Position numbers and translations under genes: made by a program | Notes under the pieces: model-generated | Told to the model about the DNA's origin: nothing | The model's database searches: none | The model's input: the letters and a program-made list of their open reading frames with translations, nothing else | Shown: positions 22,570-33,626 of the stretch, in pieces | Position numbering within the stretch: the stretch's first letter is position 1 | Layout: every line of letters begins with the position of its first letter | From: Gnetum montanum | Lineage: Eukaryota; Streptophyta; Gnetopsida; Gnetales; Gnetaceae | Reading direction: 5' to 3' | Assembly: GCA_015680685.1 (NCBI GenBank) | Contig: MNCI01015903.1 | Span: 27,944 to 91,943, forward strand | Length of the DNA stretch: 64,000 nucleotides

Positions 22570-24480
22570 ATATTACACAAGTATGATGTAAACTAAGTAG
22601 GAAGTGATTTGATTGCCCTTTGGACTAAACTGATGCTTCTTATAATTTCTATTTTATATCTAATAGAAAAGTTTTTAAATTAATTTAATAGGACAAAAAA
22701 TTAGATTTTTAGCTTCATAAGCAGATTCATGTTTTTATTAATGTCTTTATACAAATTTGATTTGATTATTTTATGCCAATTAGAGGATTCTTCAATCATA
22801 AACATTTTCCTCTTAATTGTTGTTATCTCATCATTCAGTTTTAATTGTAATTATCTTATCATTCTAGTTTTCCAACTCGCAGATATAGTTGTCATGAGCA
22901 TGATTAAGGGGGTTGTATATTATCATCAATGTATTAATTTACTCAAATTACAAATAAGGACAAAAACAATAAAAATGGAAATATATTATAAAATATAAAA
23001 GAAATTTAATAGTTAATTAACTAAAGATGTGATTTTGTAAAATTGTTGAGTAATTCCTTTGTAGCTTGCTATTACAATCTTGGATATTATGCATTAATTA
23101 TCAGATGAATGAAGTTAAGTGCTTGAGGTTTTAATGTACTAAATCTATAATGTAAATTTTTTTGCTAATTAACTTGAACTATTCAATTTTTTTTAAAAAA
23201 GCTATACAGTAAATTGCTTGTTTTTTCTTATCTTTTCTTCTCATGATCTCTATAGTATATCTTTCTTGGTTTTCTTCAAATATTTGTTTTCTACTCTAAG
23301 CTCTTTTACTTGTTTTGCTAGTGCTTTGATCCTCTTATTTATAGGCCAATGGTTTCTAAATATGTTAGGGACATATTTCATTTTGCTATTTTATTGAGTA
23401 TCATAGGCAATTTGTGTATTCTTAATTAAGTATGCACAATTAGCTTCATAAAAGTTTACCATGTTTTCTAGTGCTTAGCTTTGGTTAATTGGCTTTGGTG
23501 TTCGAGTGCTTAGTTTTGGTTAATTGGCTTGGGTGTTCAAGTAAATCTTGTTTGAGTCACATCATCTCCATATTACATTTTTGATTTAATGTCTTTATAT
23601 TATTAACTTTCCATGAGATTGAAAGGTAGTAACATTTTTTGGAATTTCAAAAGTTTTAGACAAAATTTTCTTAGTGTTCTTCATTCTTTCTAGTGCTGGT
23701 TAGGTTAGGATTATGTGCTTTGACATCCCTTTAGCTCTAGGCTACTTTGGTCTTCCTTGTGGACCTATAAACAACAAATTTTTGTTTTGTATTTAGATTA
23801 GTGGATGCTATGGTGGTAGGGACCTTTAACTTATTATTTAACAAGTTTGCAACTGCTTAAACAACTTCCTTTTAGCCTTTGTGTGGGAACACTACCATAG
23901 TAGCCTTGCTTTTTTCTTTGAGTATTACCTTAAATGATTTGTCATTGCTTAAAATCTAGGGTCATTCTCTTAAAAATCACAGTGACACATTTTTGTTTGT
24001 AAGATTAATTTGTATATGGGCCCACTTGCTATGGTAGATAAAACTGGGAGATGTTGGACTAATTATACTATTCTGCAATCCTTTTCTAATTGCTTTCAAG
24101 CATATTTAGTTTATAGACATTTGATGCTACAAGAGGTACCATACTTTGTCCTACTTAAACTGCTACAAGTGAATGTTTTAGGCCATTATAGTTCAGTGGT
24201 GATCATTGATTATTATGTTTTCATTGCTTATGATGGCTTTGCTTCATTAACTCTATATAGAATGCATTGGTTGCTTTTTAGAACACATCATTAGTATGAC
24301 CTATAGAGAAAATAGATGACACTATTAACAAAATTAAACTTAAAAGAAAATTGTTTGTAAATTATCTTCTATTATTATTGATGATAATACTTTGAATGTT
24401 TTAATTAGATATTTAAAATTTATTATTACTTAGGCAATTCCTTTTGAAGATTTTATTATTTCTATAGAAAACTTAGCTAG
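22570..24480. other. Intergenic stretch, nothing recognised
   Basis: Very AT-rich with short spurious ORFs only. One small tandem repeat occurs at 23471-23540. An open stretch at 24010-24294 (+, 94 codons) has no recognisable similarity. Confidence 0.4.
23471..23540. repeat. 35-bp tandem repeat, two copies
   Basis: 'gtgcttag.tttggttaattgg' occurs twice in direct succession, units 23471-23505 and 23506-23540, differing at a few sites. Confidence 0.9.
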
Positions 24481-24588
24481 ACTCTTCACACTCACACTTG
24501 CACACTACTATTGACTCTTGATAGCTAGATTGCTCTCTGCTTGGCCATGTACAACAAAGAAACCAAAGGCCCATTATATAGGAGAGTG

Positions 24589-24603
24589 GTATCAGAGCAT
24601 TGG
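24589..24603 (+). promoter_or_regulatory. tRNA-Met primer-binding site of the pararetrovirus
   Basis: TGGTATCAGAGCATT fits the initiator tRNA-Met complement used by caulimovirids to start minus-strand DNA synthesis. It lies about 300 bp upstream of the first ATG, in the leader. Confidence 0.85.
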
Positions 24604-24897
24604 TTTGGTTTTGTTCGGTTTGGTTTTGGTTCTCGATCCATTTGATCTTGAACAGTATTATGTTTTTCAAAAGGGGGGATTACCCCAGTAATTTGTGTAT
24701 TTTTGCAGCGATATTATCTGACAGGCGTGGTGCTGATACAACGATATTGTTGACACAGGAGTGAAGTGTGTTGAGACGGATCGTCGAAAGTAAGTCGTGC
24801 AGTTGAAGTCGTTGGTGAAGGCGTTGTCCATAAGTCGCACAGTGAGGCAGTCGAGAAGCACATAGTCAGCAATTGTAAGCAGCACAAATAGTCAGCA

Positions 24898-25920
24898 ATG
24901 GCGGATTTGGCACAAATGACAGGTAACAGTTATTTCCATAGAATCTCTGAATTCTATTCTACTTCAAATGGTACCAGTCTTTTACCAATACCTAAGCGTT
25001 ATGAAATTTATGCTCCTTCTAGTCTTAACGTCTTAGAAACATGGAAAGAAATGTATCTCTCAAAATGCGATTTATAAATATCAGGTACATGTCTACGTCC
25101 ACCTAGTTGAATTAGCAGTTCACATCCACCCACACTTTAATTATAGATTAAGTGCTCCATATTGGATTGCAGTGATAGATCATATATTTAAAACCTTCGA
25201 AGATGCGATAATCATGCAAGCTAAAGGAACGTTAGCTTCAGATGTAGTCATAGTCACTATTCCAAACTTTACTTTATCGTTGTATGACCCGCATATTTAC
25301 AAATCTCTTATGATTATTGTTTATCTTTTGGTAGACATGATCCCTCATCTTCTGGTAGACATGATCCCTCAATCCATATATACCACGATATCTACTAGGT
25401 TAATATTTAAATTGTTTAGTAGTACTTTTATTAAGACTTTATATCCTTTTAATGAGCAAAAAATGCAGGTAGGATCAACCAATATAGAATACGAGGTAGA
25501 AATTGATATAGAATATTTGTCAATACACACACAGTATCCAGATCTTTCGAATCCCATAGACAAATATTATAAGATCGAAAGACTACACTAGTATTCTACA
25601 CCAAAACGTAGATATCTTCTACCACCTAGATTTTTTGATATAGATCCTCTCGATCACCTGCACAAAAAATAAATACAAAAACCAAAAATATTTAGAAAAG
25701 AAAAACCTTTAGTTATTAATGAACAAGATCAAAATGAATCATCAAGTGCCAAACAACAACAAAGTTCTAAAGATCGAGAAGTAGTAAGCCTTAAACAAAG
25801 TTTGTTAAAATTACAACAACAACTCTCCATGTCTATGAGAAGAACTCAAGATCTACAACTAGAAATGGAGACATTGAAACAAAAAAAAAAGAGGCTAAAG
25901 CAAAAATAGTAGAACTTGAT
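24898..25920 (+). pseudogene. Pararetrovirus N-terminal region, movement-protein position, plus coiled coil
   Basis: Opens at ATG 24898 and is soon broken by stops and a frame change (open again 25172-25591). In caulimovirids this position encodes the movement protein, but I cannot see clear 30K-family motifs, so that role is inference. From about 25690 to 25910 the frame is rich in K, Q and E and looks like a coiled coil ('LLKLQQQLSMSMRRTQDLQL'). A 24-bp in-frame duplication at 25325-25372 repeats 'LLVDMIPH/Q'. Confidence 0.5.
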
Positions 25921-26073
25921 CAAGATAATTATAGTGACGAATCTATTATATCAACAACTCCTTTTGTTCAACCTTCTTCATTAAGAGATCCATCTTGTTC
26001 ACATAAAACATTACGATAAGTTGATCACCAGTACCACTGTACTGAGTGTGATGCTTGGTTAAAAACATGTAGG

Positions 26074-27760
26074 ATGGAGATGAACAAAGGGAAAATAGAT
26101 GATACAATCTTTCGACAACATCAAGAAAGATTATCCACACTAGAACGAGATCAGAAGAAAAAATATGAATTTGTCCAACAAAATATAGGAGAACAATCAT
26201 CATCTGGTACAACAAGTCCTACGGAGTACATTTATACCTTACAGACGAAGAAATCTGCATCATTACCATCAGATATTATTTGTATGTAGAATTGGACAAA
26301 TACAACTTTAAATGATCTTGTTTATAGCAATAAAACACAAATGGAAGTAATAGAAAGTATGTATTATATGAATTATGATACGAATTTAAATACAGGTTTG
26401 TTGTATAGAAAATTAGAAAATCTTTCAGGTATATTTGAGTCACGTCCTTCTAGGCCAAAGCCTACAACTCCACCTCTATCTCTATCTTCTGAAATATCTT
26501 TTCCTTCATCACATCCTGCAATTACAAAAATAGATTTAGAAAAATTTAGAAAATATCAACAGGAGTTAAAATAGAAAAAAAGAAAAGGAAAACTAAGGAT
26601 AGACATGAATGAGGGGGATTCAGATCATGAATCTGACATATCCCATCTCTTAGAGAGATAGGCTAAAGAGGCTATCTTATTATCCAAAACAAATGAGCAA
26701 GTACAAGAGGCTCAAGAAGCCATGTTTACACAGATGAGAAAAGTTGGTGACCAACAACCAATATTTTCTATGGATAATAAGAATTTAAAACAAAGGCAAG
26801 ATGTTTTAGATGCCTTACAAGCATATTTAAATATCCATATAGATTTAGCTAAAAAATCTACTACTCAAGCAATAATTAATGCAACATATAATTTCCAAGG
26901 AAATCTTAGGAAATGGTGGAACCACATCCTTGTTCCAATTAAGTAAAGGCTAGTTTCTCAACCAACATTATCAAGGAATTTATAGGTTATAAAGCTAATC
27001 TAGAAGAGGTATATCGTGACTGATATTTTAAAGCTAGATTGCACAAAATACAAGAATTACCTGGATTCCTAGATGCCATGGAACAATTATATTATTATGG
27101 GAAATTAACACATGAAGTAGCTGCTAAGGAACACTTATTAGGATGTTTACCACAGTTGTTCTGCAATACATATATGGCAGAACTAAAGAAGAAAAATTTG
27201 CATGTATTTGAAATGAGTTTTGGGCAAATATGCCAATTCCTAGAACAAACAAATAGGGAGTTGTGTTATGCTTAACAAACTCAGAATTTAGGCTAAAATC
27301 TGAGTAGTAAATTAGGTAAAGATTTATGTTTATCTTTATGTCCTAAAGAAAAGTATAAGTACAAAGAAAAATCTAAAAAGAAATGTAAAACATGTACATC
27401 CTCTAATACTCATCCACAACCTCCTAGAAAACAATGGCATAGGAAACCTCCTCCTAATCATCATGTCAAAAAATACCCTGGTTACTTTAGACGACATCCT
27501 CAACGGATTAGTCCACGAGATGTAAAATGTTTTATTTGTGGTGGACCACATCTAGCCACAAATTGTCCACACAAAGATCAGGATAAAAAGAAAGTCCATT
27601 TTATTCATAAACATGATATTAAGGAAACACATTTTGAATGGGTTTCTGATCCCGAATATTCTGATATTCCTTACAATCCTCGCCAAGACCTTTGTCCTTC
27701 TTCTCCTTCGGATAATGAATATTTTTTCTATGGGGGGAATTCTAAGGATGAATTTTAGAA
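26074..27760 (+). pseudogene. Pararetrovirus capsid (coat) protein region with zinc knuckle
   Basis: Broken into open pieces at 26074-26289, 26341-26574, 26722-26946 and 27039-27275. Central parts are helical and gag-like. A K-rich basic stretch follows ('KEKYKYKEKSKKKCK'), then the zinc knuckle 'CFICGGPHLATNCP' at 27528-27566, spaced C-X2-C-X3-H-X4-C. The X3 differs from the usual X4 but occurs in other plant retroelements. An acidic stretch comes next (27640-27730). The role is virion shell and RNA binding. Confidence 0.7.
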
Positions 27761-27889
27761 ACAGTTTGATCAACAACATTTTTCGGAAGCATCTTATCCA
27801 GAAAGACCACACTTTGACTCTTCAAATGGTGATGTCTTTTACTGTAACATGAACATGGCTTCCTCATCTCAACAATTACAAGAAACAAA

Positions 27890-28340
27890 CCAGGTACAAA
27901 AATAGTTAGAATTAGCTGAGATAGAATTAGGTAGGTTAAAAACTAGACTAAAGAAAACTCCATTAGATGAGTTAACCAAATATATAGCTTTAGACAAACA
28001 GGTCAAGGAAAAAAGAGCAGAGGTTAAAACCCTCAAAAAATATCTCCAAGAAATACAAGCTTCATTAGATAGCCAGCTAGAAATTTTTGAGACAGAAAAT
28101 GTAGAAGAATTAGAAGAATGTCTAAAAGAGGAAGAGAAAGAAAATATAACAAAAATCAAGGAAGACAAGCTACAATTTTCTATACGATGACAAGCTAGAA
28201 TCAAACAGTTATATACTTTCATGGAAATGACACAAAAGGAATTAGAGAAACTCTAAGAAGAAGAAGTGAAAGAATAATAATTAGCTTTTGAAGAAGAATT
28301 ATCACAAATCCATACCATCAGGATCAATCAAAACATAGAA
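27890..28340 (+). pseudogene. Pararetrovirus coiled-coil linker
   Basis: The frame is rich in K, E, L and Q ('ELAEIELGRLKTRLKKTPLD', 'QVKEKRAEVKTLKKYLQEI'), with heptad-like spacing over about 110 residues and a few stops. It lies between the capsid zinc knuckle and the protease. In some caulimovirids a coiled-coil virion-associated protein exists. Assignment to that protein is speculative. Confidence 0.4.
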
Positions 28341-28379
28341 AGCTTAGTTAAAACCCCACTTTGTACTTTTTGGATAAAA

Positions 28380-28880
28380 CTTCTTGGTTTTAAGCCATAT
28401 CCTATTGATGCGTTAATAGATTCTGGCGCTGAGGTTAGTTTAGCAAATGAATCCATAATTCCTTCTTTCCTTTGGGAAGAAAGACCTAAACTAATCATTA
28501 GCTTTAACAAAATTGACAAACTTGTCAATGAAACCTTTAAGCTTCCCATATTAATGCCTCACAAATCTATTCTACATTTTCAAGTAAATGCGATAGATTG
28601 GCTATCCTATGATATGGTTATAGGGGTAGATAGCCTAGCAGCTTTAGAACCATATACGATTAGTAAAAATAAAGTATATTTAGGATTGTATGAGTTTCCT
28701 AGAACATTTAGACTCGTGAATAGGTTTGAAAAAATTAAATATAAAATACCAAAAACACAACGGGTAGTAAATCAAATACAACAGAAAACTTCTAAGTTTA
28801 ATAATATCAAAAAGAAATTAATGACAGTAGCAAGTGATGATCCAACGGCTTTCCGTCATAAAAAGAAACATTGGTTGTCA
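28380..28880 (+). pseudogene. Pararetrovirus aspartic protease
   Basis: Encodes 'PIDALIDSGAEVSLA' with the catalytic D-S-G, followed about 50 residues later by 'YDMVIGVDSL', the usual second core element of retropepsins. The frame continues to about 28940. A frame change at about 28830-28890 separates it from the RT frame. Confidence 0.75.
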
Positions 28881-29679
28881 CATCGAACTCTTGGATGGAA
28901 TCACACCAGAAGCCAAAACTCACCATATAAGAATGTCCCTTGAATTAAATGAAGAATGTGCTCAGGAAATCCAACAACTGTTAGAAAAAGGTATGATTCA
29001 ACCAAGTATAAGCATGTTTTCCTGTGCAGCCTTTTATGTGAATAAGCGAGTTGAATTAACCTGGGGAAAGAAAAGATTAGTGGTTAATTATAAACCACTA
29101 AATGCTATTATTAAATCTGTACAACATCCAATCCCTTGTAAAGATGATCTATTTCAGTGCTTACAAGGGACACATATTTATTCAAAATTTGATTTAAAAT
29201 TAGGCTTTTGGCAAATTCAAGTATATCCAGAAGATAGGTGGAAAACAGCTTTCACAGTACCTCAAGGACTTTATGAATGGATAGTCCTTCCATTCGGTAT
29301 TAAAACTGCTCCTTCTATCTTCGAAAGTTGTATGGATTCTATATTTAAAAACTATCCATTTATTCTAGCATATATAGATGATATTTTAATTATGTCAAAA
29401 TCAATAAATGATCATCTACAACATTTAGATCAATTTTACCAAATTGTCGATCAAAATGGCTTAGTGCTTTCTCCCTCGGAGAAGAAAATTCAAATAGTAG
29501 TTGACGAGGTAAATTTTCTAGGTGTCATTATTAAGAATGGGCAAATAACCTTACAAGAACACATCCTCAAAGATATAGCTAAGTTTTCGGATGTGATCAA
29601 AGATACAAACCAATTACAACATTTTCTCGGTTGTTTAAAATATCTTTCTGGCTTTTACAAAGATTTAGCCAAAGATTGA
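28834..29679 (+). CDS. Pararetrovirus reverse transcriptase, 281 codons open
   Basis: The longest open stretch in the element. It has the caulimovirid entry block 'AAFYVNKRVELTWGKKRLVV', then 'YSKFDLKLGFWQIQVYPEDR', 'TAFTVPQGLYEW' and 'LPFGIKTAPSIF', and the catalytic Y-I-D-D at 29371-29382. 'NFLGVIIKNGQI' and 'FLGCLKYLSGFY' close the thumb region. The palm aspartates are intact. It ends at a stop just before RNase H. The upstream frame is shifted, so this is part of a broken polyprotein. Confidence 0.85.
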   Translation: MMIQRLSVIKRNIGCHIELLDGITPEAKTHHIRMSLELNEECAQEIQQLLEKGMIQPSISMFSCAAFYVNKRVELTWGKKRLVVNYKPLNAIIKSVQHPIPCKDDLFQCLQGTHIYSKFDLKLGFWQIQVYPEDRWKTAFTVPQGLYEWIVLPFGIKTAPSIFESCMDSIFKNYPFILAYIDDILIMSKSINDHLQHLDQFYQIVDQNGLVLSPSEKKIQIVVDEVNFLGVIIKNGQITLQEHILKDIAKFSDVIKDTNQLQHFLGCLKYLSGFYKDLAKD

Positions 29680-29809
29680 AAGCTATTAAATGAACAACTG
29701 AAAACACATGCTGAACCTTGGACATAACAACACACAGCAGCCATCCAACGCCTGAAAGATCAGTGTACAAAGTTACCCTATCTACGACTTCCAACACATG
29801 GTATCCTGA

Positions 29810-30180
29810 TCTTAGAAATAGACGTCTCTGAGGAATTCTGGGGTGCTGTGCTTAAAGAAGACCTCCAAGGTATGGTGTATGTCTGTAGGTACGCTAGTGG
29901 TAAGTTTAACCTTGCAGAGAAAAACTATCATTCCACTCACAAAGAGCTTTTAGCTATCATCCATGGAATTGAAAAATTTAGATTATTCTTGCAGGAAAAG
30001 GAATTTATCATTAGATCTGATTTAAAGTATTTTGATAAGTATTTACAGACCAAACATTTGAGTAAATTAGCCCATACATGACTCATAAGATGGTCTTTTT
30101 TTTAAGCTAACTTTTCATATAAAACTCAGTATCTTAGTCGTAGAGAAAATAATTTAGTTGATTATTTAACTCGTGAATTT
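29810..30180 (+). pseudogene. Pararetrovirus RNase H
   Basis: 'LEIDVSEEFWGAVL' holds the first catalytic D, and 'CRYASGKFNLAEKNYHSTHK' with 'ELLAI' the catalytic E region. 'FIIRSDLKYF' holds the third acidic residue. The tail reads 'NNLVDYLTREF'. The match to the caulimovirid pattern (CRYASG.F...EKNYHS..KE, D.L(T/S)REF) is strong and separates it from Ty3/gypsy elements. A stop at 30079 and a frame change interrupt it. Confidence 0.82.
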
Positions 30181-30279
30181 CAATACTAACAATTTTATTG
30201 CAGAAAGATTTCTGAACAAAGGATGGGAGCTTCGTTCTAGTCAAAGAGTTCTCCCTTGCCCATTCTCTCACATCTATTT

Positions 30280-31014
30280 GTCTTAATCCCAAATTACTCA
30301 TATCCAAAATAAATATTTTAATGATTGGGACTTTTATTCTCATTCTTCCTATGAATATTCCCTTTTTCCTCATATCTCTTATATTTATTATGCTCATCCT
30401 AATCCTCTACTCGAACATCTCTATCCACCTGTGCATATTAAAACCAGTATCCATGTCAACTAGTTTATTAATGAGTGTCATGTCAATAATCAAATCATGC
30501 ATTGGCCTCACTATCAACCTTCTGATTGCCATGTTTATCATCTTGATTTTAATGTCCCAATTAAAATTCCTACTAAAGCTCATCCTTTTTGGGATTGGTG
30601 GTCTCTTTATGGACACAAGGTAAACCATTATCTCGAACACTATGATCCTGCCACAATTCGAAGACTTCGAGCTGCACCTCATGGGGATTTTGAATATTTT
30701 ATTTGTCATGAAACTATGGCTCATTTTGCCTTCCAATCCACAAGTTCGTCCTATTTCATCACTACAAGCCTCAGTCGGTGAACGAATTGGCAAAACCCAT
30801 GGCAACTTGCTTGGTATCAGGATATTCTGACAGCAACAACATTAGACATCATCACGCATTGCCAGCAAAATCATGTTATGCCATCCACTCTTGAATCATA
30901 TAATTATGATCCATCATTTCAACTTTTATTTCAAGAAGGTGGAACTTGGCATGTAAAGTGGCACTAACCTGCTTTCATACCCACATGGCGTTCTGTCTCT
31001 TCATCTGAAGAATA
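30280..31014 (+). pseudogene. Unidentified ORF after RNase H in the pararetrovirus
   Basis: One frame runs about 245 codons with only three stops (30463, 30782, 30964) before a final TAA at 31012. It is rich in H, W and Y ('MHWPHYQPSDCHVYHLDF', 'HPFWDWWSLYGHKVNHYLEH'). I recognise no family. It could be the C-terminal end of the polyprotein or a separate 3' ORF, as some endogenous caulimovirids have. The few in-frame stops suggest it was once coding. Confidence 0.5.
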
Positions 31015-31038
31015 AGAATATGAAACCAATCAATCAAC

Positions 31039-31075
31039 TATTGTGCAAGAGAATCTTGCAATCTCTTGCACAATA
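31039..31075. terminator. 14-bp perfect hairpin after the last pararetrovirus ORF
   Basis: Arms 31039-31052 (TATTGTGCAAGAGA) and 31062-31075 pair perfectly around a 9-nt loop. It starts 25 bp after the stop of the last ORF and is followed by a T-rich run. A role at the 3' end of the viral RNA is possible but not shown. Confidence 0.75.
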
Positions 31076-31179
31076 TTTGATTTTTTTTTAAAGTTCAAGT
31101 TGGAGCTTTTGACCTTGGCTTCCTGGTTGTTCTAAATGTCAAAAACATCATTTTCAAGGATTTCAATGCTTATAGACTT

Positions 31180-32719
31180 AGTTATTAAATCTTGATTTAG
31201 ATCTATGGAATATGTAGACATTGAGATAGGCTAATATAATCTTGAACCCTTTCCCAACCCATGTTGAGGTAAAAGATGTTGTTATTAGTATGACTAATAA
31301 CAAAGCACTAGGGGTAGATGGTTTTTCTATTGATTTTTTAAAAATGTTTTGGCCTATGAAAGGTATAGACATTTATAATATGATTTTTGAAATTTGAAGA
31401 ACAAATGAAATCTTAGGTGAATTTAATCACTTGGATTACTCTTTTATGCTTAAGAAGGATAATGCTTCCAATAATAGGGATTTTCACCTTAGAAATATTT
31501 ACTATTATTATTCTAGAGTAGTTAGGTTTTGTTGTTGATTATCATATTTTGGATTAAGTACTTTTCACTCAAGAAGTTCTTCATTCAGCTTGTCTATAGG
31601 AGGATCCTGGCCTAACCTTGAAACTAGATGTTAGTAAGGCATATGATCATATTTCATGGGACTACATGGATGCCATCTTGTTCAATTATGGATTTCCTCA
31701 TCATTGGTGGTTAAAGCTTTCTTATTATTATAAAGGTTCTTATTTTTATTCATTAATTAATGAGGATCCTATTGGTGATTTTCTAGCTAGGTATGATCTA
31801 TGATGAGACCTTATTCTTTCTTATTTGTTCATGTTGGTTTATGTGCTAGAATTTCTCCTACTTGAGGATGTCCTATTATATATGTGTACTTTGTTGATAC
31901 CATCTTTCGTTTTTTGCAAGGTGCTTAAGGTAATTTAAACAATGCTTTGTCCTATTTGAAATAGTTTACTATGGTGTTAGGCTTGCATATTAATTCTTCA
32001 AAGAGTTAGTTTTTCAATTTTGGAACTACTTAGCATGTTTTGGGAAAAATTTGCCAAAGGTTGCGATGTCCTTTGGGATCATTTCTTATCAACAACCTTG
32101 GGACCCTCCTTTTTTTTGGTTGTATGAAGTAGCAACTTTGGGTTGAGATGATGGATAAGATTTCTAAATAATTGGCATGGTAGAAAGAAAAACTAGTTTC
32201 TTATGTAGAAAGACTCTAGTTGATTTGATCAATCTTGTAATCAATGCCTCTTTAACTTTTATTAGTGTATTATGCTCCTCAAGGTATGTTGGATAAGATT
32301 GAAAGATTAAAACACATGGTCATTTGGTCTAATGACATGAAACAATCTTTCCATATTCTAAACTGGAAAACAGTCTATTAATCTACTAAATTTGGTGGGC
32401 GAGGCCTTTGTATCCTTTGACACATTAATATGACTCTACTAGGAAACTTTTCATGGAAAATCTACCTAATAGATGATAAATCTTTAATTCATGTCATGTA
32501 GGTAAAGTATTTGTATGATGAAACATTTCTACACAACTCATCTCCTTAGCTAGTGCCACATGAAGAAGTCTTAAAAAATTAAAAGCTTGGTTGAAACCAA
32601 TATCCAATGGGGATCATTACATAATTATAAGTTTAATGCTTCTTACATCACATTGACACTAGAGAACAAGGATCCATTGAAGTCTTATTAGTGGAAGATT
32701 TTGATTTTACCAAGACACA
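31180..32719 (+). mobile_element. L1-type LINE ORF2 remnant, left part
   Basis: Encodes broken pieces of a plant L1 ORF2. 'VVISMTNNKALGVDGFSIDF' at about 31270-31340 is the RT entry, and 'MKLDVSKAYDHISWDYMDAI' at 31618-31680 the palm. 'FPHHWW' and 'YFYSLINEDPIGDF' follow. Further on come 'GLHINSSKS' and 'WWKEKLVSYVERL'. Split at 32719 by LTR element A. It continues from 41228. Confidence 0.75.
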
Positions 32720-33482
32720 TGATGGGACGCGATATCGCAGCCCATTGCCAGTTCTATAAATAAGAGGCGGCTCTCCCTTGTTTCGGCATTAGAGTTAGAT
32801 TGTAGCTAGACTCTGGCAGTTTTGTCCCTCCAAAGTTAGATTATTTTCTAGTGTCTACCCATAGTGTGGTGAATGTAATTGTACGACATCCTTTATTTGA
32901 GTGTGACGTACTTGGACACGCACATGACCGACAATAAAGATCGAGATTACTTCATCATTGCAGCATTCACTTTGTTTATTTATTTATTTAATTGTTATTT
33001 ACTAATTTCCTAATTAGTTCCTCTCACCCTTAAATGCCTAGTAACTGTGGAATGAGTACGACTTGATTACGAGCATTTAATTTTGACTACTTGGTAACCC
33101 AGTGGCATACCTAGGATTTGCGCTTGGTAATCCTAGTGGTAGTCGTGCATGAAGTCCAAGATGTGTATGGATAATCAAGGAATGGATGCTCATCGCACTT
33201 AGGCTAGATTAGAATCTCTTACCCTTTCTCTGCTAGATTAGTTAATATTACTTTTCATTACCTTCAGGAGTAGCATTAGATTAGAAACCCATCATACACC
33301 TCACTCTGGACTAAACCATACGTGACAAAGCTAATACTAGTCTAGGTGGGAAGACAATGAACTACGACCTGAAGTTAACGATCTAGGTGCCACAACTAGT
33401 CCGTCTACGGAGTTTGACCAGATCACGTGTGAAAATGCTCATATTCGTATGGTTGAGTGTAGGGGTATCTCGCCACTCATCA
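32720..33482 (+). repeat. Element A 5' LTR, palindrome array deleted
   Basis: From TGATGGGACGCGATATCGCA to CACTCATCA. It is 65 bp shorter than the 3' LTR. The missing stretch is the palindrome array between the first GATATCGCA and the TATA box (TATAAATAAG at 32756). Confidence 0.9.
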
Positions 33483-33483
33483 T

Positions 33484-33501
33484 TGGCATTGTTGCCAAGG
33501 A
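33484..33501 (+). promoter_or_regulatory. Primer-binding site of element A
   Basis: TGGCATTGTTGCCAAGGA begins one base after the LTR. It resembles the TGGCGCCGTTGCCGGGGA site of plant Tat/Athila elements with CpG decay. B and C have related sites at 49819 and 56124. Confidence 0.7.
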
Positions 33502-33626
33502 TGGTGCTAGTTATCTAGATTAGTTATATCATATAAGCTCATTATATAAGGACTTAAAGATATATCTCTTAGAAAAAAAAATAATTATTAAAAGTCATAT
33601 CCAATTTCGCACACGACTTCACAACA

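Larger units (their letters stand above)
24480..31100 (+). mobile_element. Endogenous pararetrovirus (Caulimoviridae-like), degraded
   Basis: The layout is a tRNA-Met primer site, an N-terminal region, a coiled coil, a capsid with zinc knuckle, aspartic protease, RT, RNase H and a further ORF. There are no LTRs and no integrase. RT and RNase H carry caulimovirid signatures ('VNKRVELTWGKKRLV', 'CRYASGKFNLAEKNYHS', 'YLTREF'). Several stops and frameshifts interrupt the frames, so it is a fossil copy. Such viruses have no integrase, and host genomes acquire them by illegitimate recombination. The genus is undetermined. A Ty3/gypsy element that lost integrase is less likely because of the RNase H match. 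Confidence 0.82.

Noticed and set aside
22729-22998. 89-codon hydrophobic ORF
   Set aside because: Very AT-rich DNA, composition alone explains the hydrophobic product. No start context or similarity.
27336-27852. Overlapping ORFs on both strands
   Set aside because: Shadows of the capsid zinc-knuckle region of the pararetrovirus.
24480-31100. Pararetrovirus considered as an LTR retrotransposon
   Set aside because: No LTRs flank it, no integrase was found and the RNase H has caulimovirid signatures.
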